From assembly GCA_028718905.1 (NCBI GenBank), contig JAQUKV010000006.1, forward strand, positions 1 to 64,000: a stretch of 64,000 nucleotides of DNA, given 5' to 3'. Positions 35,101 to 43,876 of this stretch are shown piece by piece. The position numbers were made by a program, and so were the translations under genes. The DNA comes from Candidatus Peribacteraceae bacterium. GTDB lineage: Bacteria > Patescibacteriota > Gracilibacteria > Peribacterales > Peribacteraceae. The notes under the pieces are model-generated. The model was not told where the DNA came from and searched no databases. It saw only the letters and a list, made by a program, of their open reading frames with translations. Each line of letters begins with the position of its first letter. The stretch's first letter is position 1.

Positions 35101-36703
35101 CATTCTCTCCGAAACCTGCTGCTGCAATGAAGATGAAACGTTCTGCTTCCGGGCACTCTCTCCTCTCTGTTCCGATATCGTTGGCTTCCACTATGCCGAC
35201 CTGCAACTCTGCCCCGCCTCCTCCAGTTCTTCTTGCAGTTCATCCTCCTCCAAATCCTCTTCCTCTCAATCTTCTTCCTCTTCTTCCAAGTCTTCTTCGT
35301 CCAAATCCTCTTCCTCTCAATCTTCGTCCTCCAAATCCTCTTCCTCTCAATCTTCGTCCTCCAAGTCCTCTTCCTCCTCGCGCTTCTCCTCCTCTTCCTC
35401 TTCCTCTTCTTCTTCGAGCTCCTCTTCCTCTAGGTCCTCGAGCAGCAGCTCCAGTAGTTCTTCTTCCAGCTCCTGTTCTTCATCTGTCGGCCATTGCGGC
35501 AATGGCATGCTCGACAGTGACGAGGAATGTGACGACGGAAACATACGGAGTGGAGATGGGTGCTCCACGTTCTGCGACATAGAACAGATCGCAAACCAGC
35601 CTCTCTGCGGCAACAGCATCACCGAGCCCCCGCAGGAGGAGTGCGATGACGGTAATGTTCTCAACGGGGATGGCTGTTCTGCCTTCTGTCGCCGAGAAAC
35701 GAAGCTGTATGCCCGTTGCGGGGATGGCTTCCTCGATCAGGGGGAAGAGTGCGACGACAGCAACTTTGTGAATGGCGACGGCTGCTCCGTCCTGTGCCAA
35801 TGGGAGGATCTCAGAAACTGCGGCAATCGCATCATCGAACCTCCGCAGGAGCAGTGTGACGACGGCAATCGCGCAGACGGCGACGGCTGCTCCAGTCGTT
35901 GCCAGTGGGAGGAGCAACTAATTGCCTCACTCCCGGCCTGCGGCAATGGTATCCGAGAGGACAAAGAACAGTGTGATGATGGAAATATCGCCGATGGGGA
36001 CGGCTGCGATCGCGGCTGTCGCTTGGAACCGGCGATTCTGACTCCCGGTCCCGGCTGCGGCGACGGGATCCTGGAAGGAACGGAGGAATGCGACGATGGC
36101 AATCGCCGCGACTTCGACGGCTGTTCCGCCTCCTGCTACCTCGAGAAAGGTTCCTGTGGAGACGGCATCATCCAACGAGCGCTCAATGAACAATGCGAAC
36201 CGTCCATCCACGACCCCTCGTTGCCCTACGGATGCGGCACGGACTGTCGCTTCATCCTCCGGTTCTGTGGCAACGGCGTGATCGATCTGGGCGAAGAGTG
36301 TGACGATGGCACAAGAAACTCAGATATTGCCAATGCGCAGTGCAGAAAGGATTGTTCCCTATCACGCTGCAGCGACGGTATCGTGGATATGTGGGAGCAG
36401 TGCGACGACGGCAACCTTCTCAACAGTGACGGCTGTTCCGTCTTCTGTCTCCGTGAGAATGCCGTGGCACCCGGCTACGCCTATTCTTCCATGCCTTCTT
36501 CTCCTGCACGGCCGATCATTCCCCGTTCCCCCTCTTCTGGTTCCCCGATCCTCGCCACCCTCCGTGCCTTCGAACCGTGGAGCCGCACGATCCGCACCTC
36601 ACCCAAAGGTCCCGCAGGGGAGACCGGCCCCGCAAGCATCGCCGTCATGGCGGCGGGGGCGGCTGCCGGCTTCGCATGGACACGAAGAAAGCGGAAAAAG
36701 TGA
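32159..36703 (+). CDS. Giant Cys-, Gly- and Ser-rich surface protein with DUF4215 repeats
   Basis: A 1514-aa exported protein. An N-terminal signal/anchor helix (about 9-25) is followed by about 490 aa with very many cysteines, a Gly/Asp/Asn spacer (about 517-578, GGGGDNGGGG type), a Ser-rich linker, a second Cys-rich block (about 620-800), a Ser tract, two short CCC-containing modules, a nearly pure Ser/Lys/Gln tract (about 1022-1111), eight DUF4215-type repeats (about 1112-1430, ECDDGN) and a C-terminal GETG-hydrophobic-RRKRKK tail that could be a non-canonical sortase or membrane anchor. A REP-like sequence (33075-33093) lies in frame. A TGG-TAGGAT box is at 32129-32137. Probably a long disulfide-stiffened stalk. 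Confidence 0.85.
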   Translation: MFSAPPRRTAVILLIALGVAAALAWRDAPWSKWKGETTYEDGYSEVKLDTDPNYEQCANNYDVCIQECKEFCYPDCNDVDDPTTMPCGCYWMVQDRPVEERIDWSTYPDYISTEGMYLCDSPSIFSEGDSCYFGWYQNSRSKAGLCWCGDGWVDGGSEECDEGDPNYTYYYGTNCTGPLFNEFSSAGNTNGLEKWPVQDDAGHRCNADDPSIVGGCSTTCKRNTASSSSSSSVGYWCCNTDSPGAFMCVEAEKTDLDGGWHCPAKPGNNGNYPFGGLTLDTCKEECENTVPKYYCCNNSIPSCFPSSIVEGPAENQLGSQCPENSHYQADTKDECDASCGPAVCGNGELETEEECDNGADNGADRMCDACSLRCKTQFNYNSTTKNYVGATDCVNHARGILDWEHCRCVCAAGTEWQFEEDYGYYCADPEDCPVEYSADHDAAAVAGCRDRCNELHDGVVAVEGCVSQCVCTCRGQGGGGYCFDDCVSTHPEETHGCSEDAECCRAACITETCPTNGGGNGDGDDNGGGNGGGGGGDNGGGGDNGGGGNNGGGGDNGGGGGGGDDGGGDNGGGENGSSGSSGSQTSHAASSTHSNEENSSAASDASDASASSADSSQNSREPYCDLSRCSWEASTETCEVQGGTVENSTSLTRAPDTPGALRKFFAWISSLWTLPRQSASLLAREENYCQTGYTCVNVRAYPDEQYCKQYCSRIDKPYLAWEDISCDPQDPLSSQCCKCDQRTPAKRCGGSSYACLDNVSQTNITNACDDYCEGEGKFMEKAWIQGCMDSPSYDQGCCKCKGTSDDDGGDGEGDGNGNDEGDGGSDGAGHENDVCCCGITVNASSQSSGTSSVHSASSMNSTPANSSNSSAASNASDASASSASKSSSFSNSSSKSSSSSKSSSSSSSKSSSFSSSQSSSSFSSSSSSSSSSNGRVCCCSDDDETLCAWTSVSYCETAIGMHMSGDWLCTTPHSSSSSSSSILSETCCCNEDETFCFRALSPLCSDIVGFHYADLQLCPASSSSSCSSSSSKSSSSQSSSSSSKSSSSKSSSSQSSSSKSSSSQSSSSKSSSSSRFSSSSSSSSSSSSSSSRSSSSSSSSSSSSSCSSSVGHCGNGMLDSDEECDDGNIRSGDGCSTFCDIEQIANQPLCGNSITEPPQEECDDGNVLNGDGCSAFCRRETKLYARCGDGFLDQGEECDDSNFVNGDGCSVLCQWEDLRNCGNRIIEPPQEQCDDGNRADGDGCSSRCQWEEQLIASLPACGNGIREDKEQCDDGNIADGDGCDRGCRLEPAILTPGPGCGDGILEGTEECDDGNRRDFDGCSASCYLEKGSCGDGIIQRALNEQCEPSIHDPSLPYGCGTDCRFILRFCGNGVIDLGEECDDGTRNSDIANAQCRKDCSLSRCSDGIVDMWEQCDDGNLLNSDGCSVFCLRENAVAPGYAYSSMPSSPARPIIPRSPSSGSPILATLRAFEPWSRTIRTSPKGPAGETGPASIAVMAAGAAAGFAWTRRKRKK

Positions 36704-36775
36704 AGCTCCCCTGGCTCATGCTCGGGGCTTCCCACGGAGTCGGATACAGAAGTAATCGGCACGGGAATGCCCGGA

Positions 36776-37600
36776 TCAGGAAGAAGCGCGAGCAGCAAAC
36801 TTCCACCGCACCCAAAGCACTATTCCGAGGAGGAGGAGCGGCAACGAGTAGAGCTGTCCGCGTGTGAGCGTGAACAGGCCAAGCGGCACAAGAGGGCTGT
36901 CGGGTGCCCGCACGAACTCCACGAGAAAACGCAGCACACCATAGAGCAGCAGAAAGAGGGCAAACGTCCCCCCCGGCCGGAGCAGGCGCGTGCGACGGAG
37001 ATGCCACAGACACACCGCGGCGATCAGCAGATCCTTCGCGACGGCATAGAGCTGCACGGGGTGACGCATCCCGTCAAATCCGGGGAACGACATACCCCAC
37101 GGCAAGGAAGTAACCGTACCGACGAGCTCCAGATTGATGAAGTTTCCAAGGCGTCCAAGTGCGAGCCCCACTGCGCCCGGCACCACGGCAATATCGAGCA
37201 GCACCAGAAGCGGGATGTGCAGCCTGCGCGTCACCAGCAAAAGCGCGATACCCACACCCAACAATCCGCCATGCGAAGACATCCCTCCGTTCCAGACAGC
37301 TGCGATCTCCAGCGGATGCAGGACGAAATAGACCGGATGGTAGAAGAGAACATACCCGATCCTGCCCCCGATAAGCACTCCGAGAATGCCGGAGGTGAGC
37401 ACATCGGACCAGTCATTGCGTGAAAGAGTGAGACCACGTTCCTTCTGCAATCGCGGCAGCAGAAGGAACGCGAGCAGAAACGCCGCGATGTACAGAATGC
37501 CGTACCAATGCACGCCGAATCCGAACAGGGAGACGGCAACCACCCGGGACGGGAAGAACGAAACCACGGCACCAGTGTACGCCCACTCCACTACATGCAT
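36776..37600 (-). CDS. lgt: Prolipoprotein diacylglyceryl transferase
   Basis: Transfers diacylglycerol to the lipobox cysteine of prolipoproteins in the membrane. The 274-aa protein has seven hydrophobic helices and the motifs WYGILY, GGRIGYVLFY, MSSHGGLLGV (active-site His region), and GRLGNFINLELVG. Its ATG shares a base with the stop of the sortase gene (TGATG), so both are translated together. The lipobox protein at 21664 is a possible client. Confidence 0.93.
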   Translation of the reverse strand: MHVVEWAYTGAVVSFFPSRVVAVSLFGFGVHWYGILYIAAFLLAFLLLPRLQKERGLTLSRNDWSDVLTSGILGVLIGGRIGYVLFYHPVYFVLHPLEIAAVWNGGMSSHGGLLGVGIALLLVTRRLHIPLLVLLDIAVVPGAVGLALGRLGNFINLELVGTVTSLPWGMSFPGFDGMRHPVQLYAVAKDLLIAAVCLWHLRRTRLLRPGGTFALFLLLYGVLRFLVEFVRAPDSPLVPLGLFTLTRGQLYSLPLLLLGIVLWVRWKFAARASS

Positions 37601-38373
37601 CACTCCACCGTATTCTTTGCGATCACCACATAACGATCCCTGGTGGATCCGATCGGAAAACACGTGATGAGCTTCAGCAGACTCTCATCTTTCTGTTGAG
37701 CCAAAATCGCAGTATCCCCCGCCGGTACGACCATGGTATCCACCACCGTGTAGGCTGACGTTTCGCTCCCGACACGCAGGAGGATCTGCGCCCCGAGATC
37801 GATATCCGGCAGAGCGGAAAAAATGGTGCCGAATCGGCTTTGGCGCGCGCGGTCATTGGGAGGACTGGAATGTCCGGCAATCACGATCGATCCGGGCCTT
37901 CCCGGTTCGACGGCGTTCGGATACGAGACGACTCCGTAGAGCAGCCCCGCCTGCATCTGACGTTCCAGCGTTTCCCAGTCACGTGCATCCCAGTAGCGGC
38001 GTGACGGAAGCAGGACACTTGAGCGGATGGTGAGTGAAGGAATCGACAGTGTCGCGAACTCACGGATCTCCCACTGCGCCATTTCCGCAACCTTTTCGTC
38101 GGCTTGCCGTGAGGCCGCACTTCCTGCGGAGTGCAGCGGAGGCAGAAGCGGGATCGTCCGTTCCGGTTCCGCAGCAGAAATTTCTGTAGAACCGTGCGAC
38201 GGCGGCGATGATGCTGACGGCAGTTCCGACCCTTCGGGCACCGGAACCCCACCCGTTACTTCCGCAACAGGAGTCATCAAACTGCGTACGATGCCCGCCC
38301 AGAGAAAGAGCGACAGGACAATACCCAGAACCGCCAGAACGTAGGCAATGGATCGTTTTTGGTGTGGAATCAT
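37600..38373 (-). CDS. Sortase
   Basis: A 257-aa membrane-bound cysteine transpeptidase. One N-terminal transmembrane helix, a Pro/Ser-rich spacer, then the sortase core with IVIAGHSSPP (catalytic His) and LITCFPIGSTRDRYVVIA (catalytic Cys and Arg). The short core resembles class D/E sortases. It is co-transcribed with lgt. The protein at 47060 carries an LPVTG signal and is the obvious candidate substrate. Confidence 0.9.
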   Translation of the reverse strand: MIPHQKRSIAYVLAVLGIVLSLFLWAGIVRSLMTPVAEVTGGVPVPEGSELPSASSPPSHGSTEISAAEPERTIPLLPPLHSAGSAASRQADEKVAEMAQWEIREFATLSIPSLTIRSSVLLPSRRYWDARDWETLERQMQAGLLYGVVSYPNAVEPGRPGSIVIAGHSSPPNDRARQSRFGTIFSALPDIDLGAQILLRVGSETSAYTVVDTMVVPAGDTAILAQQKDESLLKLITCFPIGSTRDRYVVIAKNTVE

Positions 38374-38384
38374 GTATTACGGAT

Positions 38385-38412
38385 ATTATACTATATTTTT
38401 GAAAAAAATCAA
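38385..38412 (-). promoter_or_regulatory. Promoter of the sortase-lgt operon
   Basis: On the minus strand: TTGATT (38407-38412), 16-nt spacer, TATAAT (38385-38390), 11 nt to the ATG at 38373, leaving a leader of about 4-5 nt. Confidence 0.7.
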
Positions 38413-38454
38413 AACTCCTCAGAGCTATGCAATTCCCCTACTCTGGAGGCACTT

Positions 38455-39504
38455 ATGAACGTGCTCGGCATAGAAACATCATGCGACGAAACTTCCGCAG
38501 CGGTGGTCACCAACGGCATGACGGTGCGCAGCTGTGTCATCGCCTCCTCGCGGGACGCATTCACGCGTTCCGGCGGGGTCATTCCGGAACAGGCGGCACG
38601 GGAACAGATCCGTTCCATAGAGCCCGTCATCGATCATGCCCTCGAACAGGCTGAAGCCGATTGGCAGGAGATCGACGCCATCGCCGTGACGCGCGGGCCG
38701 GGGCTGCTGGGATCCCTGCTCGTCGGCTCCGTGACGGCCCGTCTGCTCGCAGCCCTCCGCAAGAAACCTCTCATCGGCGTACACCACACGCTCGGCCATC
38801 TCTCCTCCACCTGGCTTGATGCGGCGGACCAGCCGCAGTTTCCCCTGCTCACCCTGTCCGCATCGGGAGGACATACGGAACTGTGGCTGCGCACCGCTCT
38901 TCTGCACGGAGAACTGATCGGCCAGACGCGCGACGATGCCGCGGGCGAGGCCTTCGACAAAGGGGCGAGCATGCTCTCCCTCCCCTACCCCGGCGGACCG
39001 TCGATCTCACGGGCGGGCGAGGCGGGTGATCCGGAGGCGTTTCCCTTTCCGCATCCGCTCTCGGGTGAAGACACACTCGACTTCAGCTACTCGGGACTCA
39101 AGACCGCCCTCAAGTACACTCTCCGCGATCTGCCGACGGATGTGTTGCCGCATCGGATCGCAGATCTGGCCGCTTCATTTGAACACGCGATCTGCACGCA
39201 CCTCTGTGACCGCGTCACCCGTGCACTACACCTTCATGCAACAGTGAAAGAAGTGCACGTAACGGGGGGCGTCTCCGCCAACCGGCGTCTGCGGATGATG
39301 CTCGGCAGCATCTGCGGGGGTCGTCCGGTCCGGTTTCCCGTACAACTCCTCTACTGCACCGACAACGCCGCGATGATCGCCGCGGCCGGCACCGCGCTGC
39401 TGCAGGAATACGGCAACAGGGCATGCGGGCCGTTCATGGTTGCGGCGTCACTCCCCTCCTCCACTGTGTTCACTTTCAGTAAAATGCCGGAGCGATCGCC
39501 GTGA
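38455..39504 (+). CDS. tsaD: tRNA N6-threonylcarbamoyladenosine synthase subunit TsaD
   Basis: Transfers threonylcarbamoyl to A37 of ANN-decoding tRNAs. The 349-aa protein shows GIETSCDETSAAVV, GVIPEQAAREQ, VTRGPGLLGSLLVG, the metal motif HHTLGHLSS, SGGHTEL, DDAAGEAFDKGA, SYSGLKTAL and GGVSANRRLR. TGGAGG lies 5 nt before the ATG at 38455, so the 32 codons open upstream are not coding. It overlaps the convergent small gene at its 3' end. Confidence 0.96.
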   Translation: MNVLGIETSCDETSAAVVTNGMTVRSCVIASSRDAFTRSGGVIPEQAAREQIRSIEPVIDHALEQAEADWQEIDAIAVTRGPGLLGSLLVGSVTARLLAALRKKPLIGVHHTLGHLSSTWLDAADQPQFPLLTLSASGGHTELWLRTALLHGELIGQTRDDAAGEAFDKGASMLSLPYPGGPSISRAGEAGDPEAFPFPHPLSGEDTLDFSYSGLKTALKYTLRDLPTDVLPHRIADLAASFEHAICTHLCDRVTRALHLHATVKEVHVTGGVSANRRLRMMLGSICGGRPVRFPVQLLYCTDNAAMIAAAGTALLQEYGNRACGPFMVAASLPSSTVFTFSKMPERSP

Positions 39505-39562
39505 GGGCGAGACCCAGAATTCCGATGATCGCGAGGACGCGAATGAGAGATTTGCGCTTCAT
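39476..39562 (-). CDS. Tiny membrane peptide (28 aa)
   Basis: A 28-codon frame whose ATG overlaps the stop of the PKD gene (ATGA). Basic N-terminus (MKRKSLIR) and one hydrophobic helix (VLAIIGILGLALTAIA). Translational coupling and membrane-peptide composition support it; it overlaps the 3' end of tsaD on the other strand by 29 bp. Confidence 0.5.
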   Translation of the reverse strand: MKRKSLIRVLAIIGILGLALTAIAPAFY

Positions 39563-41607
39563 GGCTGAACGGTAATGGTGATGGGATCGGATACGGACAG
39601 ACTGTCTCCGTCGTGCAGCGTCAGGATGACCGTGTAGCTGCCGGCACGCTGGAAATCATGAATGGGATTCTGCTGGTCGCTCGAGAATCCGTCTCCGAAG
39701 TCCCACGCAAAGGTCGTACGCTGGCCCAGCGTGGAACAATCACTGAAGAACTGGATTCCCAGCGGGGCATTGCCCTCGGTGCGGCTTGACGAGATGCAGG
39801 CATCGATGACTGGCGCGCGGACGACGATGGTTTTGCTCGAAGAGTACTCTTTGCCGCTGGTGGTGAAAACGGTTGCTGTGATCTCGTAGGTTCCGGGGTT
39901 CTGAAACGTATGCGAGACCTGAGCCCCCTGCTGGTGCGCTGCCCCTTTCATCTCATCACTGAACGTCCATTCGAAACCGCTGATCTGTTCATTGCGAATC
40001 ACCGTCTCGGACGCATCGAAACGCACCGTGAGCGGTGATGTTCCGCCATCCGGATCCATCTGGATCACCACCGTGGATGCCGGAGGGAGCACCTCGACGG
40101 TAATGGGTTTGCGCATGACACGTCCGTCGGGATCCTGGCCGATGAGCCAGAGCGTGTATGTCCCCTCACGGCGGTACACCGCCTGCACGGAATCTTTCGT
40201 CGATCCCACGGAGGTCGCCTCAGGCGCCTCCCAGAAGAAATCCACGAGCGGCATGGTTGTGCGCGGCTTGAGATCGACGATCACGGGGACCTCGCCGCTG
40301 ATCTTGTTGCTCCTGACATCCGGTGATCCGCTGAACGTGAGGTCCGAGAGCGGCAGATCCTCCGTCACACGCACCACCTTCGTGATCTTGGTCACCGGCC
40401 CCGCCTCTGACCGTACTTCCGCCGTCACGGGGAACGCCCCGCGCTGCGCGAACGTGTGTCCGACGCGCTCGCCGCGGGCTTCGGCACCGTCACCGAACGT
40501 CCAGAGAATGACGCGGACAGGTTCGCTGGTCTGGACGCGGAACACCGCGCCGAACGGGGCGGGCCCGATCAGATGTTCCGGCTCGGCAAAGAACTCCACC
40601 GGAAACGGCATCGGAGCAGAACGCAGAACCTCGATGGACCGCTCGTACGTCTGCTGCGCCTTGGTCTTGAGCGTCACTTTGACTGTCACGTCCGTCGGCC
40701 CCTCCGCAAAGAACGTGTGCACGACATCAAGTTCCTTGGTGGTGAGATCGATCTCACCGTTTCCGTCAAAATCCCACTCCGCCTGTTCGATATCCTCTTT
40801 TTTCGCGACGAGGTGCGCGATCGAAAGACGTGTCGGCTCATCCAGAATCGGCTGCGAGGGATCCACCGAAAACACGGCACGCGTGATCGTGAGCACTTTG
40901 GATACCCGGCGCGTGGCTCCTCCTTTGAGGAAGATGGTCAGAGCGACTTTGTACTGGCCCTGCCGGTCGTAGTACGCCGTGACATCCGTATCTGCGGTTT
41001 CGGCATTCATCTTGCCGTCGCCTTCAAAATCCCAGACGAATTTCTCGGCCGTCAGCTGACGACGCGCCAGAATATCCACGGCACTCTGCGCGCTGAATGT
41101 CACCGAAAGCGGCGCCACCATCTCTTCCGCCCGCTCGGGAGCGGCCACGATGATCGCAATGGCCGGTTCGCGACGGATCGCAAGCGGCGTGAGACCGCTC
41201 AGAAGCAGCCCCGGAAGAAGCACGCCTCCCGCCTTGATGGCGGCAAGACGGCGTCGGGGGAGCGGAATGGAGTCGGCGGCTCCGATGCGCAGGAATGTGA
41301 AGAGGCCGGCGCTGACCAGCACGACCGCGCACACCACCGCGACCATCGTTCCGACGGGTATCAACCGGTCGTAGACACCTGTCGGATCCGGCAACACCAT
41401 AAGCAGATAGACCGACCAGAGCCCGTAGGTGATGTACGGAACCACGATGCTCACAATGATGAATCTCTTCAGAAAACGCCGCTGCGAGACTGCAGAATCT
41501 TTTGGCGACTGAGGAGACGGAGCTGCGGCCGCCTGCACCGTGGAGGACAGCGGAGGTGCTGCAATGCCGTCGATGGGCTGCGGGGAAGATGGGGTCATCG
41601 CGCTCAC
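39559..41607 (-). CDS. Membrane protein with multiple PKD domains
   Basis: A 682-aa protein. A Pro/Ala-rich cytoplasmic N-terminus, three transmembrane helices (about 46-70, 83-106, 123-143), then about six beta-sandwich PKD-like domains outside the cell, marked by WDFEGDG, WDFDGNG, WTFGDGAEA, WTFSDE, WDFGDGFSS and the repeated HTF/HDF-x-GxY endings. PKD domains usually mediate contacts with proteins or glycans. The start is GTG at 41607 inside the upstream stop (GTGA), so it is coupled to the 335-aa gene. Confidence 0.8.
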   Translation of the reverse strand: MSAMTPSSPQPIDGIAAPPLSSTVQAAAAPSPQSPKDSAVSQRRFLKRFIIVSIVVPYITYGLWSVYLLMVLPDPTGVYDRLIPVGTMVAVVCAVVLVSAGLFTFLRIGAADSIPLPRRRLAAIKAGGVLLPGLLLSGLTPLAIRREPAIAIIVAAPERAEEMVAPLSVTFSAQSAVDILARRQLTAEKFVWDFEGDGKMNAETADTDVTAYYDRQGQYKVALTIFLKGGATRRVSKVLTITRAVFSVDPSQPILDEPTRLSIAHLVAKKEDIEQAEWDFDGNGEIDLTTKELDVVHTFFAEGPTDVTVKVTLKTKAQQTYERSIEVLRSAPMPFPVEFFAEPEHLIGPAPFGAVFRVQTSEPVRVILWTFGDGAEARGERVGHTFAQRGAFPVTAEVRSEAGPVTKITKVVRVTEDLPLSDLTFSGSPDVRSNKISGEVPVIVDLKPRTTMPLVDFFWEAPEATSVGSTKDSVQAVYRREGTYTLWLIGQDPDGRVMRKPITVEVLPPASTVVIQMDPDGGTSPLTVRFDASETVIRNEQISGFEWTFSDEMKGAAHQQGAQVSHTFQNPGTYEITATVFTTSGKEYSSSKTIVVRAPVIDACISSSRTEGNAPLGIQFFSDCSTLGQRTTFAWDFGDGFSSDQQNPIHDFQRAGSYTVILTLHDGDSLSVSDPITITVQP

Positions 41608-42611
41608 TCGGTGGGGACGGAAGCTCCTTCGATGAGGGAACGGTATTGTTGGATCTGCTCGGGCGTGAGCGTGCCGCCGGGAACATTCTGTGCGGGATCG
41701 ATCCCGAAGAACGAAGCAGGGGAGAACGGCTTCGCATCCGCGGGAGGAGCGATCGTGGGTGCACTGTCAAAATCACCGAGCTCGACGGTGAATGTCCCGC
41801 TCAGTATTCCCTGTTCCGTCTTGAGCGCACTGATCTGCCACGTCACCTTCTTGAGAACATAGGTCTGGGCATCAATCCACATCTCGCCCGTCGCCTGCAC
41901 GCCGGCAATGGTGCTCGCCAGGCTGCTGCGATCCAGGGTTTCCTTGCGTGCGGCGGCCACCTCCTCGAGGTACGCAATCAATCGATCGGGATCAATGGCG
42001 ACATCGTAGTGGTAGACTGCAGCGCCATCGAGCGTTTCGGTCCCGCGGTCCGCAGTGACTTTGACCACCTGCGCCTGCGCACGGAGCACACTCGGCGACG
42101 GTGTCATCGATCCTCCGGGAGCCGCCCCCTCCTGCCCCGAAGCGGGTGAAGGCAACGCCCACCACCGGCCTGACAGCAGCGCGACCAGCTCCGGCTGAAA
42201 CAGAGAATCATCCGGCTCCGTCGAGAGCGACTGGATTCTGAAGTAGAGCTCCTGTTTGCCGGCGACGATCATGTCCACCGTTCCCTGCAAACGGAACGTC
42301 TGGCTCTTATTCCCGCCGGGGGTGGCGAGTGCATCCACCGTCACGGACATCTGCACGCTGTCCCCCGCATCCTGCAATACTCCGTTCACTGTCACCGTCC
42401 CCGACGCAGGCAGTGCACCCCCCTCCAGACGGAAACGGCCGTCACCGGTCAGTCGCGCAGACTGTAGAGCTCTGCTCTTCTGTGCGGCAAGGACCATCAC
42501 CTCCTCCGTTCGTTTCGACGGACCCGTGGGGGAAGGCGTGCGCAAGTACAGATAGAGCGGAAACCCGCCGAGAACGGCGACCGCCAGCAGGAGAAGAATG
42601 AATCGTCGCAT
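41604..42611 (-). CDS. Exported or membrane-anchored protein of unknown function
   Basis: A 335-aa protein with an N-terminal hydrophobic helix (FILLLLAVAVLGGFPLYLYL) and a soluble beta-rich region. The repeated pattern of strands and the segment TGEMWIDAQTYVLKKVTWQI recall LolA/LprG-type carrier folds, a weak similarity. First gene of an operon with the PKD protein and the 28-aa peptide. The frame is open 30 codons upstream; I choose the ATG before the hydrophobic helix. Confidence 0.6.
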   Translation of the reverse strand: MRRFILLLLAVAVLGGFPLYLYLRTPSPTGPSKRTEEVMVLAAQKSRALQSARLTGDGRFRLEGGALPASGTVTVNGVLQDAGDSVQMSVTVDALATPGGNKSQTFRLQGTVDMIVAGKQELYFRIQSLSTEPDDSLFQPELVALLSGRWWALPSPASGQEGAAPGGSMTPSPSVLRAQAQVVKVTADRGTETLDGAAVYHYDVAIDPDRLIAYLEEVAAARKETLDRSSLASTIAGVQATGEMWIDAQTYVLKKVTWQISALKTEQGILSGTFTVELGDFDSAPTIAPPADAKPFSPASFFGIDPAQNVPGGTLTPEQIQQYRSLIEGASVPTE

Positions 42612-42883
42612 AGGAGAGGCGCGGAGAATTTCCGGCATTATGCGCGGTGGACGACGAGAAGACAATTCCCTGAATGGACGATGCGTGTGGAAGTACATCA
42701 TGAAAGAAAACCTACGGTTTGCTCTTCTGAAGGCTCCTCTTCCCTATTCGTGGTGTGCCTTCAGGCAAGCATAGATTTCATTCGGAACGAATATTCAACT
42801 CAGCAGAAAGGAACATCCCTGCAGCCGAGCACCATGAAGACGCACGCATGCTGAACGAGAATAAGGACAAATGTTGTGAAGCT
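42612..42883. other. Intergenic region
   Basis: About 270 bp between two minus-strand genes. I see no gene, repeat or clear promoter beyond AT-richer bases near 42770-42880. Confidence 0.4.
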
Positions 42884-43756
42884 TCATCGCCGCACTTGCG
42901 CGCGGTGAGAGATCAGATCACCCGGTTCCTCGAGTGTAAATCCGATCGTGCGCCGCCTGCCTGCGCGCACATCGGCCCGGACCGTGAGGAGGAACACCTG
43001 CCCCCGCTCCAACGCAAAAGGTGTGGCGAGAACGAACGGAGCGAGATGACCCTGCAGGGATGCAAGACGGGCAAGAATTTGTCCGCGGCTGGTCTCGAGC
43101 GTGAGATGCTGCAAATCACCGTCGCACGCGGAGCCGTCATTGGTGAGTGTGATGGCATCCATGGCCTGATCGTAAGCACCTTCCGACGTCAGACGGAGAC
43201 GCGCCACCGTGCGCCGATCCCCGTACGAGATTCTCTGAAGGAGCGGGAGGAATTCCACCGTCACACTCCCCTGCTCCGCGCCCGCAGTGGTACGCAGCGG
43301 TACATTGGCGGTACCCGTAAGCGTCACCGTCGCCTCCCCTGCATCGATGTCGCCGGAAGTAAGAAGGGAAATCCTGTGTTCCCCCGCAGCGGCGGCATCC
43401 GTCGAGAAATCCGCCATGACCGCAATGTCCCTGCTGCCGCAGGCGGGAACGGTGAGGGCGGGCCGGAACGTCAGCATCACCGAACCGTCCCGGGAAGACA
43501 GTGCGCGGCCGCGCGAGATGCGCCGCCCGCCACTCATGGCATAGACGGAAGAAATATCCCGGATGGCCCCCATGCCGCCATGCGTGACTGTGACACTATG
43601 CACGGCAATATCTCCGCTGCACGAAGCCGACAATTGAAGTGCAAGCATTGTAACGCGCTGCGCGCCGGGAGGCACGGAGGAGGACGACTGTCCTTGCACC
43701 CTCACCGTAAGCGAAAGAGGAAGCAGAACCGCAGAGAGCAACAAAGTTCCAATCAT
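42884..43756 (-). CDS. Exported beta-rich protein of unknown function
   Basis: A 290-aa protein with a signal peptide (MIGTLLLSAVLLPLSLTV, cleavage near VQG/QSS). The mature part is rich in Val, Thr, Ser and Ala and looks like two or three Ig-type beta domains (LALQLSASCSGDIAVHSVTVTHGG; LRLTSEGAYDQAMDAITLTNDG). No family recognised. Upstream in-frame starts at 43783 and 43834 would bury the signal peptide. Confidence 0.6.
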   Translation of the reverse strand: MIGTLLLSAVLLPLSLTVRVQGQSSSSVPPGAQRVTMLALQLSASCSGDIAVHSVTVTHGGMGAIRDISSVYAMSGGRRISRGRALSSRDGSVMLTFRPALTVPACGSRDIAVMADFSTDAAAAGEHRISLLTSGDIDAGEATVTLTGTANVPLRTTAGAEQGSVTVEFLPLLQRISYGDRRTVARLRLTSEGAYDQAMDAITLTNDGSACDGDLQHLTLETSRGQILARLASLQGHLAPFVLATPFALERGQVFLLTVRADVRAGRRRTIGFTLEEPGDLISHRAQVRR

Positions 43757-43876
43757 GTGCCGATGATACCTCAAATCAGGCATGGATGATCTTAGAATTG
43801 CCAGAGCATGATCACACAAACGCGCAACTTCCACGTCATGTTCCGGTGATTCCCTCCTGCAATAGTCAGCGTCAAG

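Noticed and set aside
40456..41862. 468-codon plus-strand frame over the PKD operon
   Set aside because: It spans two real genes on the other strand joined by a GTGA overlap; composition is Arg/His/Gly-rich.
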